From contig NZ_ATVD01000002.1 of NCBI RefSeq assembly GCF_000420545.1, forward strand, positions 372,001 to 436,000: DNA of 64,000 bases, written 5' to 3'. The notes beneath the pieces were generated by a model. That model was given only the letters and a program-made list of their open reading frames with translations, made no database searches and was not told where the DNA came from. Shown piece after piece: positions 33,885 to 43,202 of the stretch (position 1 is the stretch's first letter; each line of letters begins with the position of its first letter). The position numbers were made by a program, and so were the translations under genes. Source of the stretch: Arenimonas oryziterrae DSM 21050 = YC6267. GTDB taxonomy: Bacteria > Pseudomonadota > Gammaproteobacteria > Xanthomonadales > Xanthomonadaceae.

Positions 33885-35050
33885 GGGGCAACCTCCAGGG
33901 GTAAGCGGATGTCCAGGGCGAATCCCTGCCCGGGCGACGTGATGATATCGACCTTGCCGCCACAGGCAGCGAGGCGTTCGCGCATGCCATTGAGCCCGTT
34001 GCCGGGTTTGGCCTGCGCGCTGCCGCGACCATCGTCGCGGGCCGACAGACGGATCATGCCCGGCTCGAGCTCGACCCGCAGCCACAAATGGCTGGCGCCG
34101 GCATGGCGGACGGCATTGGTGACGATTTCCTGCGTGCAGCGCAACAGCACCTGCGCGCATTCGGGGTCTTCGACCTGCAGATGCTCGGGCAGGTTGAGCA
34201 CCACATCGAGCGCCGGCACGCCTTCCACCAGGGTGCGCAGGGCGACGCCGAGATCGATGCCGCGCTCCTCGCGCATCTCGCTGACCGCTTCGCGCACATC
34301 GGTCAGCAGCAGCTTGGCCAGGGTATGGCTTTGCTTGACGTGGTCGTGGGCGCGGCCCTCGGTGAGGTGGCCGGCGACTTCCAGGTTCAGGCTCAGGGCG
34401 GTGAGATGGTGGCCGAGCAAATCGTGCAGTTCCCGGGAGATGCGCAGGCGTTCGCTCATGCGCGAACTTTCCGCGAGCAGCGCGCGGGTGGCGCGCAGTT
34501 CCGAATTCAGGCGGCGCTGGTCTTCGCGGGCTTGCGCCTGCTGCTTGGCGACCAGGCCGGTGATGAAGGTGAAGCTGGAATAGCCGGCATAGAACATCGC
34601 CTGCAGGGCCGCCGCCATCGGCGTGAACCCGCCGATGCCCTCGAAGACCGGCACCAGGGCGACATGCTGCAACACCAGCCAGGCGACGCCGATCCACAGC
34701 GGCATCAGCCAGGGAATCACGCCCGACACGACCATCAGCAGGATGCTGCCGAGGCCGGTGCCGGTGAGCTTGCTCACTGCGATCGCGGAGATCGTCAGCG
34801 CGCCGAGCAGGAGGATGTCGTACCAATGCGTCCGGCGTACACCGAAACCTCGCGTGACCAGCCAGTACGCGGCGCCGAAAATGAAATACGCGATCGTCGC
34901 GCCGAGCATGTCCGGCGCCGGCCCCACCAGTTCCTCGGCGTCGCTGACCGGGAAGTACAGGGTATTCAACACCAGCGGAATGCCGACGACGGCCCAGGTG
35001 AACAGGCCGGCGTATCGGAGCAGCTGCGTGTGGGACAGGCGCGTGAGCAT
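33881..35050 (-). CDS. DesK/NarX-type sensor histidine kinase
   Basis: About 389 residues from ATG 35050; a GTG at 35098 would add 16 residues. Five or six N-terminal membrane helices form the sensor (LFTWAVVGIPLVLNTLYF and others). The HisKA_3 phospho-site is ISRELHDLLGHHLTALSLNLEVAG, and the HATPase has DDGRGSAQAKPGNGLNGMRERL. No periplasmic domain, so it may sense the membrane itself, as DesK does. Operon with the response regulator; divergent from the GNAT-min genes. Confidence 0.93.
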   Translation of the reverse strand: MLTRLSHTQLLRYAGLFTWAVVGIPLVLNTLYFPVSDAEELVGPAPDMLGATIAYFIFGAAYWLVTRGFGVRRTHWYDILLLGALTISAIAVSKLTGTGLGSILLMVVSGVIPWLMPLWIGVAWLVLQHVALVPVFEGIGGFTPMAAALQAMFYAGYSSFTFITGLVAKQQAQAREDQRRLNSELRATRALLAESSRMSERLRISRELHDLLGHHLTALSLNLEVAGHLTEGRAHDHVKQSHTLAKLLLTDVREAVSEMREERGIDLGVALRTLVEGVPALDVVLNLPEHLQVEDPECAQVLLRCTQEIVTNAVRHAGASHLWLRVELEPGMIRLSARDDGRGSAQAKPGNGLNGMRERLAACGGKVDIITSPGQGFALDIRLPLEVAP

Positions 35051-35151
35051 GCCCCATCTTAGGCGACCCGGGACCGGGGCATGCAGCCCGAAAGTCACGG
35101 ATAACCCCCCGTTAACCTCGTGCGGACCGGTCGCAGCAGGCCGGAGGCCAT

Positions 35152-35159
35152 GCGATAAT
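35152..35159 (+). promoter_or_regulatory. extended -10 promoter before the GNAT-minCDE genes
   Basis: TGCGATAAT (35151-35159) fits an extended -10 box (TG-n-GATAAT). The expected start near 35166 leaves a leader of about 55 nt before the ATG at 35221, with a weak AGGA just before it. The GNAT gene, minC, minD and minE follow with small gaps and may share it. Confidence 0.5.
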
Positions 35160-35220
35160 CGCGCATTGATTGTGGCCGCGCCGGTTTGGCGCGCCCCCGA
35201 CCCCGGGAGTCAGCAGGACA

Positions 35221-35817
35221 ATGTCGATCATCATCCGCGACGTGCGCGAGCACGAGCTGGATTTGGTTCTAGCGCTCAACAATGCGGCAGGCCCCGGCAT
35301 CCTGCCGATGGATGCCGCCAAGCTCCGCTTCTTCTGGGAAAACGCCGATTACTTCCGCGTCGCGGAGAAAGACGGTCTGATGGCCGGCTTCCTGGTCGCG
35401 CTGTCGCACCAGGCCCCGCACGACAGCAGCAACTTCCTGTGGTTCCGCGAGCGTTACCCGCAGTTCCTGTATGTCGACCGCATCGTCATCGCCAGCAGCC
35501 GCCGTGGCGCGGGCGTGGGTCGCGTGTTCTACGGCGACGTGCAGAGCTTCGCGGAAATGCGCGTGCCGCAGCTTGCGGCCGAGGTGTTCATGGAAGGCAG
35601 CAGCCACCCGGCCCTGCTCTTCCACGGCAGCTTCGGTTTCCGCGAGGTCGGCCAGCACGTGATGCCCGACCACGGTCTGCGCGCGTGCATGCTGGTCAAG
35701 GAACTGTGCAGCTATCCGTACGTGCAACAGACCTACGGCAACGCACTGCCTGACGTGTCCTGGCTGTCCGCCCGCACCGTTCCCGGCCGCAAGGCACATC
35801 TGGCGACCGGAACCTGA
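35221..35817 (+). CDS. GNAT-family N-acetyltransferase
   Basis: 198 residues. The GNAT core is visible in VDRIVIASSRRGAGVGRVFYGDV, with the acetyl-CoA loop R-R-G-A-G-V-G. The start VREHELDLVLALNNAAGPGILPMD is common in a group of uncharacterised GNATs. The substrate is unknown. Its stop is 2 nt before minC, so it is probably cotranscribed with the min genes; a role in division is not shown. Confidence 0.88.
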   Translation: MSIIIRDVREHELDLVLALNNAAGPGILPMDAAKLRFFWENADYFRVAEKDGLMAGFLVALSHQAPHDSSNFLWFRERYPQFLYVDRIVIASSRRGAGVGRVFYGDVQSFAEMRVPQLAAEVFMEGSSHPALLFHGSFGFREVGQHVMPDHGLRACMLVKELCSYPYVQQTYGNALPDVSWLSARTVPGRKAHLATGT

Positions 35818-35819
35818 GC

Positions 35820-36596
35820 ATGTCGGCAACGCTTCCCGATTACGAACAGGCCGGCGAACTGAAGATCGGCCAGGTGGGCATCGCCAACCTCCGCATCCGT
35901 CACCTCGATGTCGCCAAACTCTCGGCCGAGATGAGCGAACGCGTGCGCAGCGCGCCCAAGCTCTTCGACCGCGCGGCGGTGATCCTGGATTTCGGCGGAT
36001 TGTCGGAAACGCCGTCGGCGACCACCGTCAACGCGCTCGTCGCCGGCCTCAAGTCCGCCGGCGTGCTGCCGGTCGCGATCGCCTACGGCACGCCGGAAAT
36101 CGAAGCGCTGTCGCGCGATGTCGGTCTGCCGCTGCTGGCGAAATTCCGCGCGTCCTACGAACGCGTGGAGGCCGGCGAACCGGCGCCCGCGCCACCCCCG
36201 AGCAAGAAGCAAGCCGCCGCGGAAGCCGCTCCGCCGGCAAAACCCGCTGCTGCCGCCGCGAAATCCGAACCCGGCCTCGTGCACACGATGCCGGTGCGCT
36301 CAGGCCAGCAGGTGTATGCGCAGGGGCGCGACCTCACGGTCTGCGCCACGGTCGGCGCTGGCGCGGAAGTCATCTCCGATGGTTCCATCCATATCTACGG
36401 CGCACTGCGCGGGCGCGCGCTCGCCGGCGCCGGCGGCGTCGCAACGGCGCGCATCTTCTGCCGCGAATTCCACGCCGAACTGGTCGCCGTCGCCGGCGTC
36501 TACAAGGTGCTGGACGAAATACCCAAGAATCTGCACGGCAAGCCCGTGCAGATCTGGCTTGAAAACGAACAGCTGCGTATCGAAGAGCTGGCCTGA
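35820..36596 (+). CDS. minC: septum site-determining protein MinC
   Basis: Inhibits FtsZ assembly away from midcell. The 258 residues include the N-terminal MinC_N domain (FDRAAVILDFGGLSETPS), a linker rich in Ala, Pro and Lys at 120-150 and the C-terminal beta-helix (HTMPVRSGQQVYAQGRDLTVCATVGAGAEVISDGSIHIYG in two stretches, then LRGRALAGAGG and ARIFCREFHAELVAVAGVYK), which dimerises and binds MinD. Followed 42 nt later by minD. Confidence 0.96.
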   Translation: MSATLPDYEQAGELKIGQVGIANLRIRHLDVAKLSAEMSERVRSAPKLFDRAAVILDFGGLSETPSATTVNALVAGLKSAGVLPVAIAYGTPEIEALSRDVGLPLLAKFRASYERVEAGEPAPAPPPSKKQAAAEAAPPAKPAAAAAKSEPGLVHTMPVRSGQQVYAQGRDLTVCATVGAGAEVISDGSIHIYGALRGRALAGAGGVATARIFCREFHAELVAVAGVYKVLDEIPKNLHGKPVQIWLENEQLRIEELA

Positions 36597-36638
36597 AAAC
36601 AATAATTCGAATCGAAACGACAGGAACGGAGAACAACA

Positions 36639-37448
36639 TTGGCTGAAATCATCGTAGTGACCTCGGGCAAGGGCGGCGTCGGCAAGACCACCACCAGCGC
36701 CAGCCTCGCATGCGGCCTGGCGAAAGCCGGCAAGAAAACCGCCGTCATCGACTTCGACGTCGGCCTGCGCAATCTCGATTTGATCATGGGCTGCGAGCGC
36801 CGCGTGGTGTACGACTTCGTCAACGTCGTGCACGGCGAGGCCTCGATCAAGCAGGCCCTGATCAAGGACAAGCGCTTCGAGAATCTCTACGTGCTCGCCG
36901 CTTCGCAGACGCGCGACAAAGACGCGCTGACCACCGAAGGCGTCGAGAAAGTGCTCAAGGACCTCGCCGACGACGGTTTCGACTTCATTGTCTGCGACTC
37001 CCCGGCCGGCATCGAGAAAGGCGCCTTCCTGGCGATGTATTTCGCCGACCGCGCCGTCGTCGTGGTCAATCCGGAAGTGTCCTCGGTGCGCGACTCCGAC
37101 CGCATCCTCGGCCTGCTCGCCTCCAAGACCAAGCGCGCCGAGAACGGCGAGCGCGTCAAGGAACATCTGCTTCTGACCCGCTACAGCCCCGAGCGCGTCG
37201 AGAAGGGCGACATGCTCTCGATCGCCGACGTCGAGGAAATCCTCGGCCTGAAGGTCATCGGCGTGATTCCCGAATCGCCCGAAGTGCTGCAGTCGTCGAA
37301 CTCCGGCGTGCCGGTGATCCTCGACGACGCCTCCAACGCCGGCATGGCCTACGTCGACGCGGTCGCCCGCATCCTCGGCGAGGACAAGCCCCTGCGCTTC
37401 GTCACTGTCGAGAAGAAGGGTTTCTTCTCCAAGATGTTCGGGGGCTGA
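36639..37448 (+). CDS. minD: septum site-determining protein MinD
   Basis: Membrane-cycling ATPase recruiting MinC. The 269 residues carry the deviant Walker A VVTSGKGGVGKTTTSASLA, VIDFDVGLRNLDLIMG, FIVCDSPAGIEKGA and a C-terminal amphipathic membrane-targeting helix (KGFFSKMFGG). The start is TTG at 36639: GGAG lies 8 nt before it and the protein begins AEIIVVTSGKGG as in other MinDs. The rare start codon may lower MinD output relative to MinC. Confidence 0.97.
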   Translation: MAEIIVVTSGKGGVGKTTTSASLACGLAKAGKKTAVIDFDVGLRNLDLIMGCERRVVYDFVNVVHGEASIKQALIKDKRFENLYVLAASQTRDKDALTTEGVEKVLKDLADDGFDFIVCDSPAGIEKGAFLAMYFADRAVVVVNPEVSSVRDSDRILGLLASKTKRAENGERVKEHLLLTRYSPERVEKGDMLSIADVEEILGLKVIGVIPESPEVLQSSNSGVPVILDDASNAGMAYVDAVARILGEDKPLRFVTVEKKGFFSKMFGG

Positions 37449-37451
37449 GCC

Positions 37452-37721
37452 ATGGGCATCTTCGATTTCCTGAGTCAGCGCAGCAAGAACACCGCCAACG
37501 TCGCCAAGGATCGTTTGCGCATCATCATCGAGCAGGGTCGCCGCGAACGCGGTGCGCCGGATTATCTGCCGATGCTGCAGCGCGAACTGCTGGAAGTGAT
37601 CAAGAAGTACATCAACGTCGATATCGAAGCCGTCAAGGTCGACCTGCACAAGGATGGCGAACACGAGCTGCTCGATATCTCGGTGACCTTGCCGGAAAAA
37701 GGCACCGCGGCCGCGGGTTGA
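37452..37721 (+). CDS. minE: cell division topological specificity factor MinE
   Basis: 89 residues. [22 protein letters not shown] is the membrane-binding and anti-MinCD helix, and [19 protein letters not shown] with ISVTLPEK form the topological domain. It drives pole-to-pole MinD oscillation. Starts 3 nt after minD; its stop overlaps a TTG of the next gene. Confidence 0.97.
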   Translation: MGIFDFLSQRSKNTANVAKDRLRIIIEQGRRERGAPDYLPMLQRELLEVIKKYINVDIEAVKVDLHKDGEHELLDISVTLPEKGTAAAG

Positions 37722-38185
37722 TCCTCACGCTCGCCGACACCGGATTCGATGCCCCGCGCGCCCTGCTCGCGGGCTACGGTCTGTCCCTGATCGAGATTCC
37801 TGCCGGCGAAGCGATTCCCGGCAGCTTCTGGGGCGAGGTCGAAGCCGGCCTGATCGGTACCGACGTGTTCGCACGCGCCGACACGCCCGTGCACTCGCTG
37901 CTGCACGAGGCCGGACACCTGATCGTCATGCCGGCCGAACGCCGCGCCCACGTGCACACCGACGCAACCGATTCGGTCGCCGAGGAAGACGCGACCTGCT
38001 ATCTGCAAATCCTGCTCGCCGACCGTCTGCCCGGGGTCGGCCGCGAACGCCTCATGGCCGACATGGATGCCTGGGGCTACACCTTCCGTCTGGGTTCGGC
38101 CCGTGCCTGGTTCGAACACGACGCCGAAGACGCGCGGGCGTTTCTCGAATCGCGCGGACTGCTGCCTCTCACTTGCGCGCTGTAG
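37718..38185 (+). CDS. putative HExxH metallopeptidase of unknown role, next to minE
   Basis: 155 residues if translation starts at the TTG at 37718, which overlaps the minE stop (TTGA). The core [19 protein letters not shown] carries a zinc motif HEAGH, and the later [18 protein letters not shown] supplies a Glu about 22 residues downstream, an arrangement like ImmA/IrrE-type (DUF955) gluzincins. No helix-turn-helix or signal peptide is seen. Translational coupling to minE suggests coexpression with the division-site genes. The start codon is uncertain; the coding frame is well supported. Confidence 0.75.
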   Translation: MILTLADTGFDAPRALLAGYGLSLIEIPAGEAIPGSFWGEVEAGLIGTDVFARADTPVHSLLHEAGHLIVMPAERRAHVHTDATDSVAEEDATCYLQILLADRLPGVGRERLMADMDAWGYTFRLGSARAWFEHDAEDARAFLESRGLLPLTCAL

Positions 38186-38235
38186 GCCGCGGGGACTAGC
38201 CTTCGGGCTCCCTGACCCGCTCCGGAGCCCGCCTC

Positions 38236-40197
38236 GTGAAACCCCAACGCGCCCTGCTCGCGCTCGCCGTCGCCGCCAGCCTCATCGCCGTCGCCGGCTG
38301 CAACCAGTCCGGCGGTGGCACCGCCACGACCGGCTCCGATCACGCCAACGAAACCGCCGACCAGTTCGTCGCGCGCGTCAACAAAGAGATGCGCGCCGAC
38401 TACATCGAGAGCACGGCGGCTCAGTGGCTTTCGGAAACCTACATCAACGACGACTCGCAGGTCCTCGCCTCGAAGGCGAATGAACGCGCGCTGGTGAAGC
38501 TCGGCGAATACGTCGAGGAAGCCAAGCGATTCGACGGCCAGCAGCTGTCGCCTGACACGGCGCGCTCGCTGCAACTGCTGCGCCTGGGCATCACCGTGCC
38601 GCCGCCGAAGAATGCCGAGCACCTCGCTGAACTCACCCAGCTCGGCACCAAGCTCAACGGCGAATACGGCGCCGGCAAGTTCTGTCCCGACGCGAACAAT
38701 CCCGCGACCTGCCAGGACATCGGCCAGATCGAAGACGTGCTCGCCGACACCGCGCACAAGTCCTACGACGAGCAACTGCGGGCCTGGGAAGGCTGGCACA
38801 CGATTTCGGTGCCGATGCGCCAGGACTACCGGCGCTTCGTCGAGCTGAGCAACGAAGGCGCGCGCGACCAGGGCTTCGCCAACACCGGCGAGCTGTGGCG
38901 CAGCGGCTACGACATGAAGCCGGCGGACTTCCAGGCCGAGACCGATCGCCTCTGGGGCCAGGTCAAGCCGCTGTACGACCAGCTGCAGTGCTACACCAAG
39001 AACAAGCTCGTCGAGAAATACGGCGAACAGGGCGAAGTCCGCGGCATGATTCCCGCGCATCTGACCGGCAACCTGTGGCAGCAGGACTGGAGCAACCTGT
39101 GGCCACTGCTGCAGCCGTACGACGGCGTGGCCAAGCTCGACATTACCGCCGCCCTGCAGAAGCAGCGCAATGAGAAGTACGTCGCGCTGGTCGCGGAATT
39201 CATCAAGGCCAACGGCCATGATCCGTCCGCCAACGACAGCATCGAAATCGGCCGCGCTGCCGACCTGGCCCAGGCCAAGGCGATGGTGCGCGAGGCAGAA
39301 AGTTTCTACGTCAGCCTCGGCATGCCCAAGCTGCCCGACTCGTTCTGGGACAAGGCGCAGTTTATCCAGCCGCGCGATCGCGACGTGGTCTGCCATGCCA
39401 GCGCCTGGCCGATGACCATGGACGGCGATGTGCGCATCAAGATGTGCATCAAGCCCGACGAAGATTCCTACACCACGATCTATCACGAGCTCGGCCACGT
39501 CTATTACTACCTGGCCTACCAGAAGTCGCCGGCGCTGTTCCAGAACGGCGCGAACGACGGCTTCCACGAAGCCATCGGCGACACCATCGTGCTGTCGATG
39601 ACACCCGAATATCTCAATTCGCTCGGCCTGGTCGACAAGCCCACCGTCAGCAACGAAGCCGTGATCAACGACCAGATGCGCATGGCGCTGGCCAAGGTCT
39701 CGTTCCTGCCGTTCGGCCTGATGATCGATCGCTGGCGCTGGGGCGTTTTCGATGGCTCGATCAAACCCGAAAACTACAACCAGGCTTGGTGGGACCTGAA
39801 GGCCAAGTACCAGGGCGTGGCACCGGCGACGGCGCGCGGCGAGAACTTCTTCGACCCGGGTGCGAAGTATCACGTGCCGGGCAACACGCCGTACACGCGT
39901 TATTTCCTTTCGCACATCCTGCAGTTCCAGTTCTACAAGTCGCTGTGCGATGCCTCGGGCTTCAAGGGTCCGCTGTACCAGTGCAGCTTCTTCAAGAGCC
40001 CGGAAGCCGGTCAGCGCTACTCGGCGATGCTCGCCAAGGGCGCGAGCCAGCCGTGGCAGCAGACGATGAAGGAACTCACCGGCAGCGAGCAGCTCGACGG
40101 CTCGGCCGTGCTGGAATATTTCGCGCCGCTCAAGAGCTGGCTGGAAACGCAGAACAAGGGCAAGACCTGTGGCTGGGAACCGCCGAAGGGCGTTTGA
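38236..40197 (+). CDS. M2-family peptidyl-dipeptidase (ACE-like) lipoprotein
   Basis: 653 residues with a lipoprotein signal (ALLALAVAASLIAVAGC, lipobox VAGC). The zinc site is TTIYHELGHVYYYLAYQ (HExxH) with the third ligand Glu in ANDGFHEAIGDTI. MDGDVRIKMCIKPDE and FFDPGAKYHVPGNTPYTRYFLSHILQFQFYK (two stretches) are typical of the angiotensin-converting-enzyme family, including the Tyr and His contacting substrate. It likely removes C-terminal dipeptides from peptides in the periplasm. The protein family is well known in Xanthomonadales. Confidence 0.95.
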   Translation: MKPQRALLALAVAASLIAVAGCNQSGGGTATTGSDHANETADQFVARVNKEMRADYIESTAAQWLSETYINDDSQVLASKANERALVKLGEYVEEAKRFDGQQLSPDTARSLQLLRLGITVPPPKNAEHLAELTQLGTKLNGEYGAGKFCPDANNPATCQDIGQIEDVLADTAHKSYDEQLRAWEGWHTISVPMRQDYRRFVELSNEGARDQGFANTGELWRSGYDMKPADFQAETDRLWGQVKPLYDQLQCYTKNKLVEKYGEQGEVRGMIPAHLTGNLWQQDWSNLWPLLQPYDGVAKLDITAALQKQRNEKYVALVAEFIKANGHDPSANDSIEIGRAADLAQAKAMVREAESFYVSLGMPKLPDSFWDKAQFIQPRDRDVVCHASAWPMTMDGDVRIKMCIKPDEDSYTTIYHELGHVYYYLAYQKSPALFQNGANDGFHEAIGDTIVLSMTPEYLNSLGLVDKPTVSNEAVINDQMRMALAKVSFLPFGLMIDRWRWGVFDGSIKPENYNQAWWDLKAKYQGVAPATARGENFFDPGAKYHVPGNTPYTRYFLSHILQFQFYKSLCDASGFKGPLYQCSFFKSPEAGQRYSAMLAKGASQPWQQTMKELTGSEQLDGSAVLEYFAPLKSWLETQNKGKTCGWEPPKGV

Positions 40198-40216
40198 GTC
40201 CGCGGAGGTTTCGGAG

Positions 40217-40245
40217 AGGGCCGGCACATGCCGGCCCTTTTCTTT
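40217..40245 (+). terminator. intrinsic terminator after the M2 dipeptidase
   Basis: AGGGCCGGC, loop ACAT-like, GCCGGCCCT, then TTTTCTTT. It begins 20 nt after the stop codon at 40197 and has a strong GC stem with a T-tract. Confidence 0.88.
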
Positions 40246-40286
40246 GCTGCGATGATCGCGTTCTCACCGCCGAAGACTTCGCCGCC

Positions 40287-40745
40287 ATGACCGACCTGCG
40301 CATCGAATCCGCCGACCCGTCGATGCTCGACGCACTCTGCCCGCTGTTCCAGGGCTATTTGCGCTTCTACGGCAAGTCGGCGGACGACGCGGCGGTGCGA
40401 GCGTTCCTGCAGGCGCGTCTGGAACGTGGTGAATCCACGATCTTTCTCGCGCGCGACGGCGAGCATGCGCTCGGCTTCGTACAGTTGTATCCGGCGTTCG
40501 CGAGCCTGTCGCTCGCGCCGAGCTGGATCCTCAACGATCTCTACGTCGCGCCCGCCGCGCGTGGACAGGGTGTGGCGGAAGCCTTGATGCAGGCAGCGCG
40601 CGATCTCGCACGGGCCGACGGCGCGGCCGAAATCTTCCTGCAGACCGCCCACGACAACCTGTCCGCACAGCGCCTGTACGAGCGACTGGGCTACCGTCAC
40701 GACCTGGATTTCCGCGTCTACACCCTCGATCCCCGGGTGGACTGA
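40287..40745 (+). CDS. GNAT-family N-acetyltransferase
   Basis: 152 residues from ATG 40287 (MTDLRIESADP). GNAT motifs: WILNDLYVAPAARGQGVAEALMQAARDLA (acetyl-CoA loop R-G-Q-G-V-A) and LQTAHDNLSAQRLYERLGYRHD. Substrate unknown; the compact form resembles amino-acid or antibiotic acetyltransferases. The frame is open through the M2 gene but no start signal before 40287 is sensible. Single gene after the terminator. Confidence 0.9.
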   Translation: MTDLRIESADPSMLDALCPLFQGYLRFYGKSADDAAVRAFLQARLERGESTIFLARDGEHALGFVQLYPAFASLSLAPSWILNDLYVAPAARGQGVAEALMQAARDLARADGAAEIFLQTAHDNLSAQRLYERLGYRHDLDFRVYTLDPRVD

Positions 40746-40809
40746 CGGCGCACTTCCCGCCGGTCCGCCGGCGCGCAATACTCCGGCATCGCCCCGCCGG
40801 TCCGCCGCC

Positions 40810-41895
40810 ATGACCCAACTACTCAATCCCAAAACCCTGGTTCCGCAGCCGCTGAGCCACGCGCTCGCCCTGCCCGCCCGCTATTACACCGATGCCGGCA
40901 TGCCGGCGCTCGACGTGCGCGCGGTGTTCGCGCACAGCTGGCAGCTGGTCAGCCACGAATCGCAGCTGCGCGACGCCGGCGATCACATCGTCGGCGAAAT
41001 CGCCGGCCTGCCGATCGTCGTCATCCGCGATACCGAAGGTCGCCTGCGCGCCTACCACAACGTCTGCCGCCATCGCGCCGGTCCGCTGGCCCTGTGCGAC
41101 GGCAAGGGCGCGAAAGCCTTGCGCTGCAAATATCACGGCTGGACCTACACGCTGGACGGCGTGTTGCGCAGCGCGCCAGAAATGGGCCAGACCGAGGATT
41201 TCGAACCGTCGTCGATCCGCCTGCCGGAACTGCGCGTCGACACCTGGCATGGCCTGGTCTTCGTCGGCGCCGAAGGGGCGCCGCCGTTCGCGGAGTTCGT
41301 GCACGGCATGGACGGCCCGCTGCGTTCGCTGTCGCCGCAGAACTATGTTTTCCACCAACGCTTCAGCTACGAGGTCGCCTGCAACTGGAAGGTGTATTGC
41401 GACAACTACCTCGAGGGCTATCACGTCCCGCATATCCATCCGGGCTTGAACAGCCTGCTCGACTACCGGCAGTACGTCACCGAGGCCGGCGACTGGTTCT
41501 CCTACCAGTACAGCCCGCTGTCGAGCGACGATGCGCTGTACGGCAGCGGCGATGCGCTGTACTACTTCATCTATCCCAACGCGATGCTCAACCTCCTGCC
41601 CGGCCGGCTGCAGGCCAATCGCGTCGTGCCGCTGGGCGTGGACCGCTGCCGCGTCGAATTCGATTACTACTACACCGACGACAGCAGTCCCGAAGCCTTG
41701 GCGCGCCGTGTCGCCGACCATGATTTCGCGCATCAGGTGCAGGACGAGGACATCGGCATCTGCGAACACGTGCAGCGCGGTCTGGCCTCGGGGTCCTACG
41801 AGGCCGGTCGCCTGAATCCGCTGCGCGAAAATGCCCTGCATCACTATCACGAGCTTCTTCGCCGCGCGTATCGCGACGCGGCGGCCGGCGAATGA
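40810..41895 (+). CDS. Rieske oxygenase alpha subunit, quaternary-amine type (CntA/GbcA-like)
   Basis: 361 residues. The Rieske cluster ligands are CRHRAG (C-x-H) and CKYHGW (C-x-x-H). The mononuclear iron site is DNYLEGYHVPHIHPG with two His; the residue three before the first His, normally the bridging Asp, is Glu, as in carnitine/betaine oxygenases. The C-terminal QDEDIGICEHVQRGLASGSYEAGRL is also typical of this group. No reductase gene is adjacent. The overlapping APC permease may import the substrate. Aromatic dioxygenase activity is less likely since no beta subunit is present. Confidence 0.85.
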   Translation: MTQLLNPKTLVPQPLSHALALPARYYTDAGMPALDVRAVFAHSWQLVSHESQLRDAGDHIVGEIAGLPIVVIRDTEGRLRAYHNVCRHRAGPLALCDGKGAKALRCKYHGWTYTLDGVLRSAPEMGQTEDFEPSSIRLPELRVDTWHGLVFVGAEGAPPFAEFVHGMDGPLRSLSPQNYVFHQRFSYEVACNWKVYCDNYLEGYHVPHIHPGLNSLLDYRQYVTEAGDWFSYQYSPLSSDDALYGSGDALYYFIYPNAMLNLLPGRLQANRVVPLGVDRCRVEFDYYYTDDSSPEALARRVADHDFAHQVQDEDIGICEHVQRGLASGSYEAGRLNPLRENALHHYHELLRRAYRDAAAGE

Positions 41896-43169
41896 GTACC
41901 GCGCGGCCTCTGGGCCTGTGGACGGCGATCGCCCTCGTCGTCGGCAGCATGATCGGATCGGGCGTGTTCCTGCTGCCGGCCACTCTGGCGCCCTTCGGCG
42001 CGGCGAGTTTGCTCGGCTGGGGGCTAACCCTGATCGGCGCGCTGTTGCTGGCGCTGGTGTATTCCTGGCTCGCCCGCGTCATTCCCGCCGACGGCGGCGC
42101 CTATGCCTATGCGCGCCAGGCGTTTGGCGAACAAACCGGTTTCCTCGTCGCCTGGAGCTACTGGATCTGCATGTGGTGCGGCAATGCCGCGCTCTCGGTC
42201 GCGTTCGCCGGCAGCCTCGGCGCGGTGTGGCCGGCGGCGACAGCGACGCCGATGCGCGGCGCCGTCTGCGCCCTGGTCGCGTTGTGGATCTGCACTGGCG
42301 TCAATCTCGCCGGCATCCGCGAAGCCGGTCGCCTGCAACTGGTGACGACCTTGCTCAAGCTCGTGCCGCTGGTGCTGTTCGGCCTGCTCGGGCTGGGCTA
42401 TGTGCAGTCGAGTTCGTATCACCCCTTCAATCCGAGCGCACAGCCGCTGATGAGCGTGACCACGGCGGTCGCCGCGCTGACCTTGTGGGCATTTCTGGGA
42501 CTGGAAGCGGCGACGATTCCCGCAGGCGCGATCCGCGATCCCGAGCGCACGGTGCCGCGTGCGACGGTGATCGGCATGCTGATCGCCGGGCTCGCGACGA
42601 TGCTCGCCTGCACGGTCGTGCTCGGTCTGCTACCGGCGGACGTCTTGCAGCACTCGGCCGCACCGATGGCCGATGCGGCGAGCCGGCTCTGGGGTCCGTG
42701 GGCCGGTGTCGGCATCGGCGTGGTTGCGACGATTTCCTGCTTCGGCGCGCTCAACGGCTGGGTGCTGCTGCAGGCGCAGGTACCGCTGGCCGCCGCGCGC
42801 GACGGCGTGTTCCCGCCGTTCTTCGCGAAGGAAGATGCGCGCGGCACGCCCTGGATCGGCCTGCTGCTGAGCACCTCGCTCGCGACCGCCCTGGTCATCG
42901 CCAACTACAACGCTTCGCTGGTGAAACTGTTCGCGTTTTCGATCCTGCTTTCGACCGCCGCGGCGCTGCTGCCGTATGCGGTCAGTGCCGCCGCGTGGCT
43001 GAAGATGAACTCGGACGCCGGCCTCGGCCGAAAGTTGATCGCCGCCGGCGCGCTGATCTACAGCCTCTGGGCCCTGATCGGCACCGGCACCGAGTCTTTG
43101 ATCTGGGGCGCGGGACTGTTGCTTGCCGGGTTGCCGATCTATCTGTGGCAGCGGCGTAGCGGAAGCTGA
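41892..43169 (+). CDS. APC-superfamily amino acid/amine permease
   Basis: 425 residues with about twelve membrane helices. TM1 carries GSMIGSGVFLLPA, the backbone-binding glycine loop of APC carriers, and TM6 has LWAFLGLEAATIPAGAIRDPERTVPRA, typical of the arginine/agmatine or basic amino acid group. It starts within the oxygenase stop (ATGA), so the two are coexpressed and may share a substrate pathway. Confidence 0.88.
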   Translation: MSTARPLGLWTAIALVVGSMIGSGVFLLPATLAPFGAASLLGWGLTLIGALLLALVYSWLARVIPADGGAYAYARQAFGEQTGFLVAWSYWICMWCGNAALSVAFAGSLGAVWPAATATPMRGAVCALVALWICTGVNLAGIREAGRLQLVTTLLKLVPLVLFGLLGLGYVQSSSYHPFNPSAQPLMSVTTAVAALTLWAFLGLEAATIPAGAIRDPERTVPRATVIGMLIAGLATMLACTVVLGLLPADVLQHSAAPMADAASRLWGPWAGVGIGVVATISCFGALNGWVLLQAQVPLAAARDGVFPPFFAKEDARGTPWIGLLLSTSLATALVIANYNASLVKLFAFSILLSTAAALLPYAVSAAAWLKMNSDAGLGRKLIAAGALIYSLWALIGTGTESLIWGAGLLLAGLPIYLWQRRSGS

Positions 43170-43202
43170 GCCTCGGGCAGTCTGCAGACTGCTCGGCGCA
43201 CA

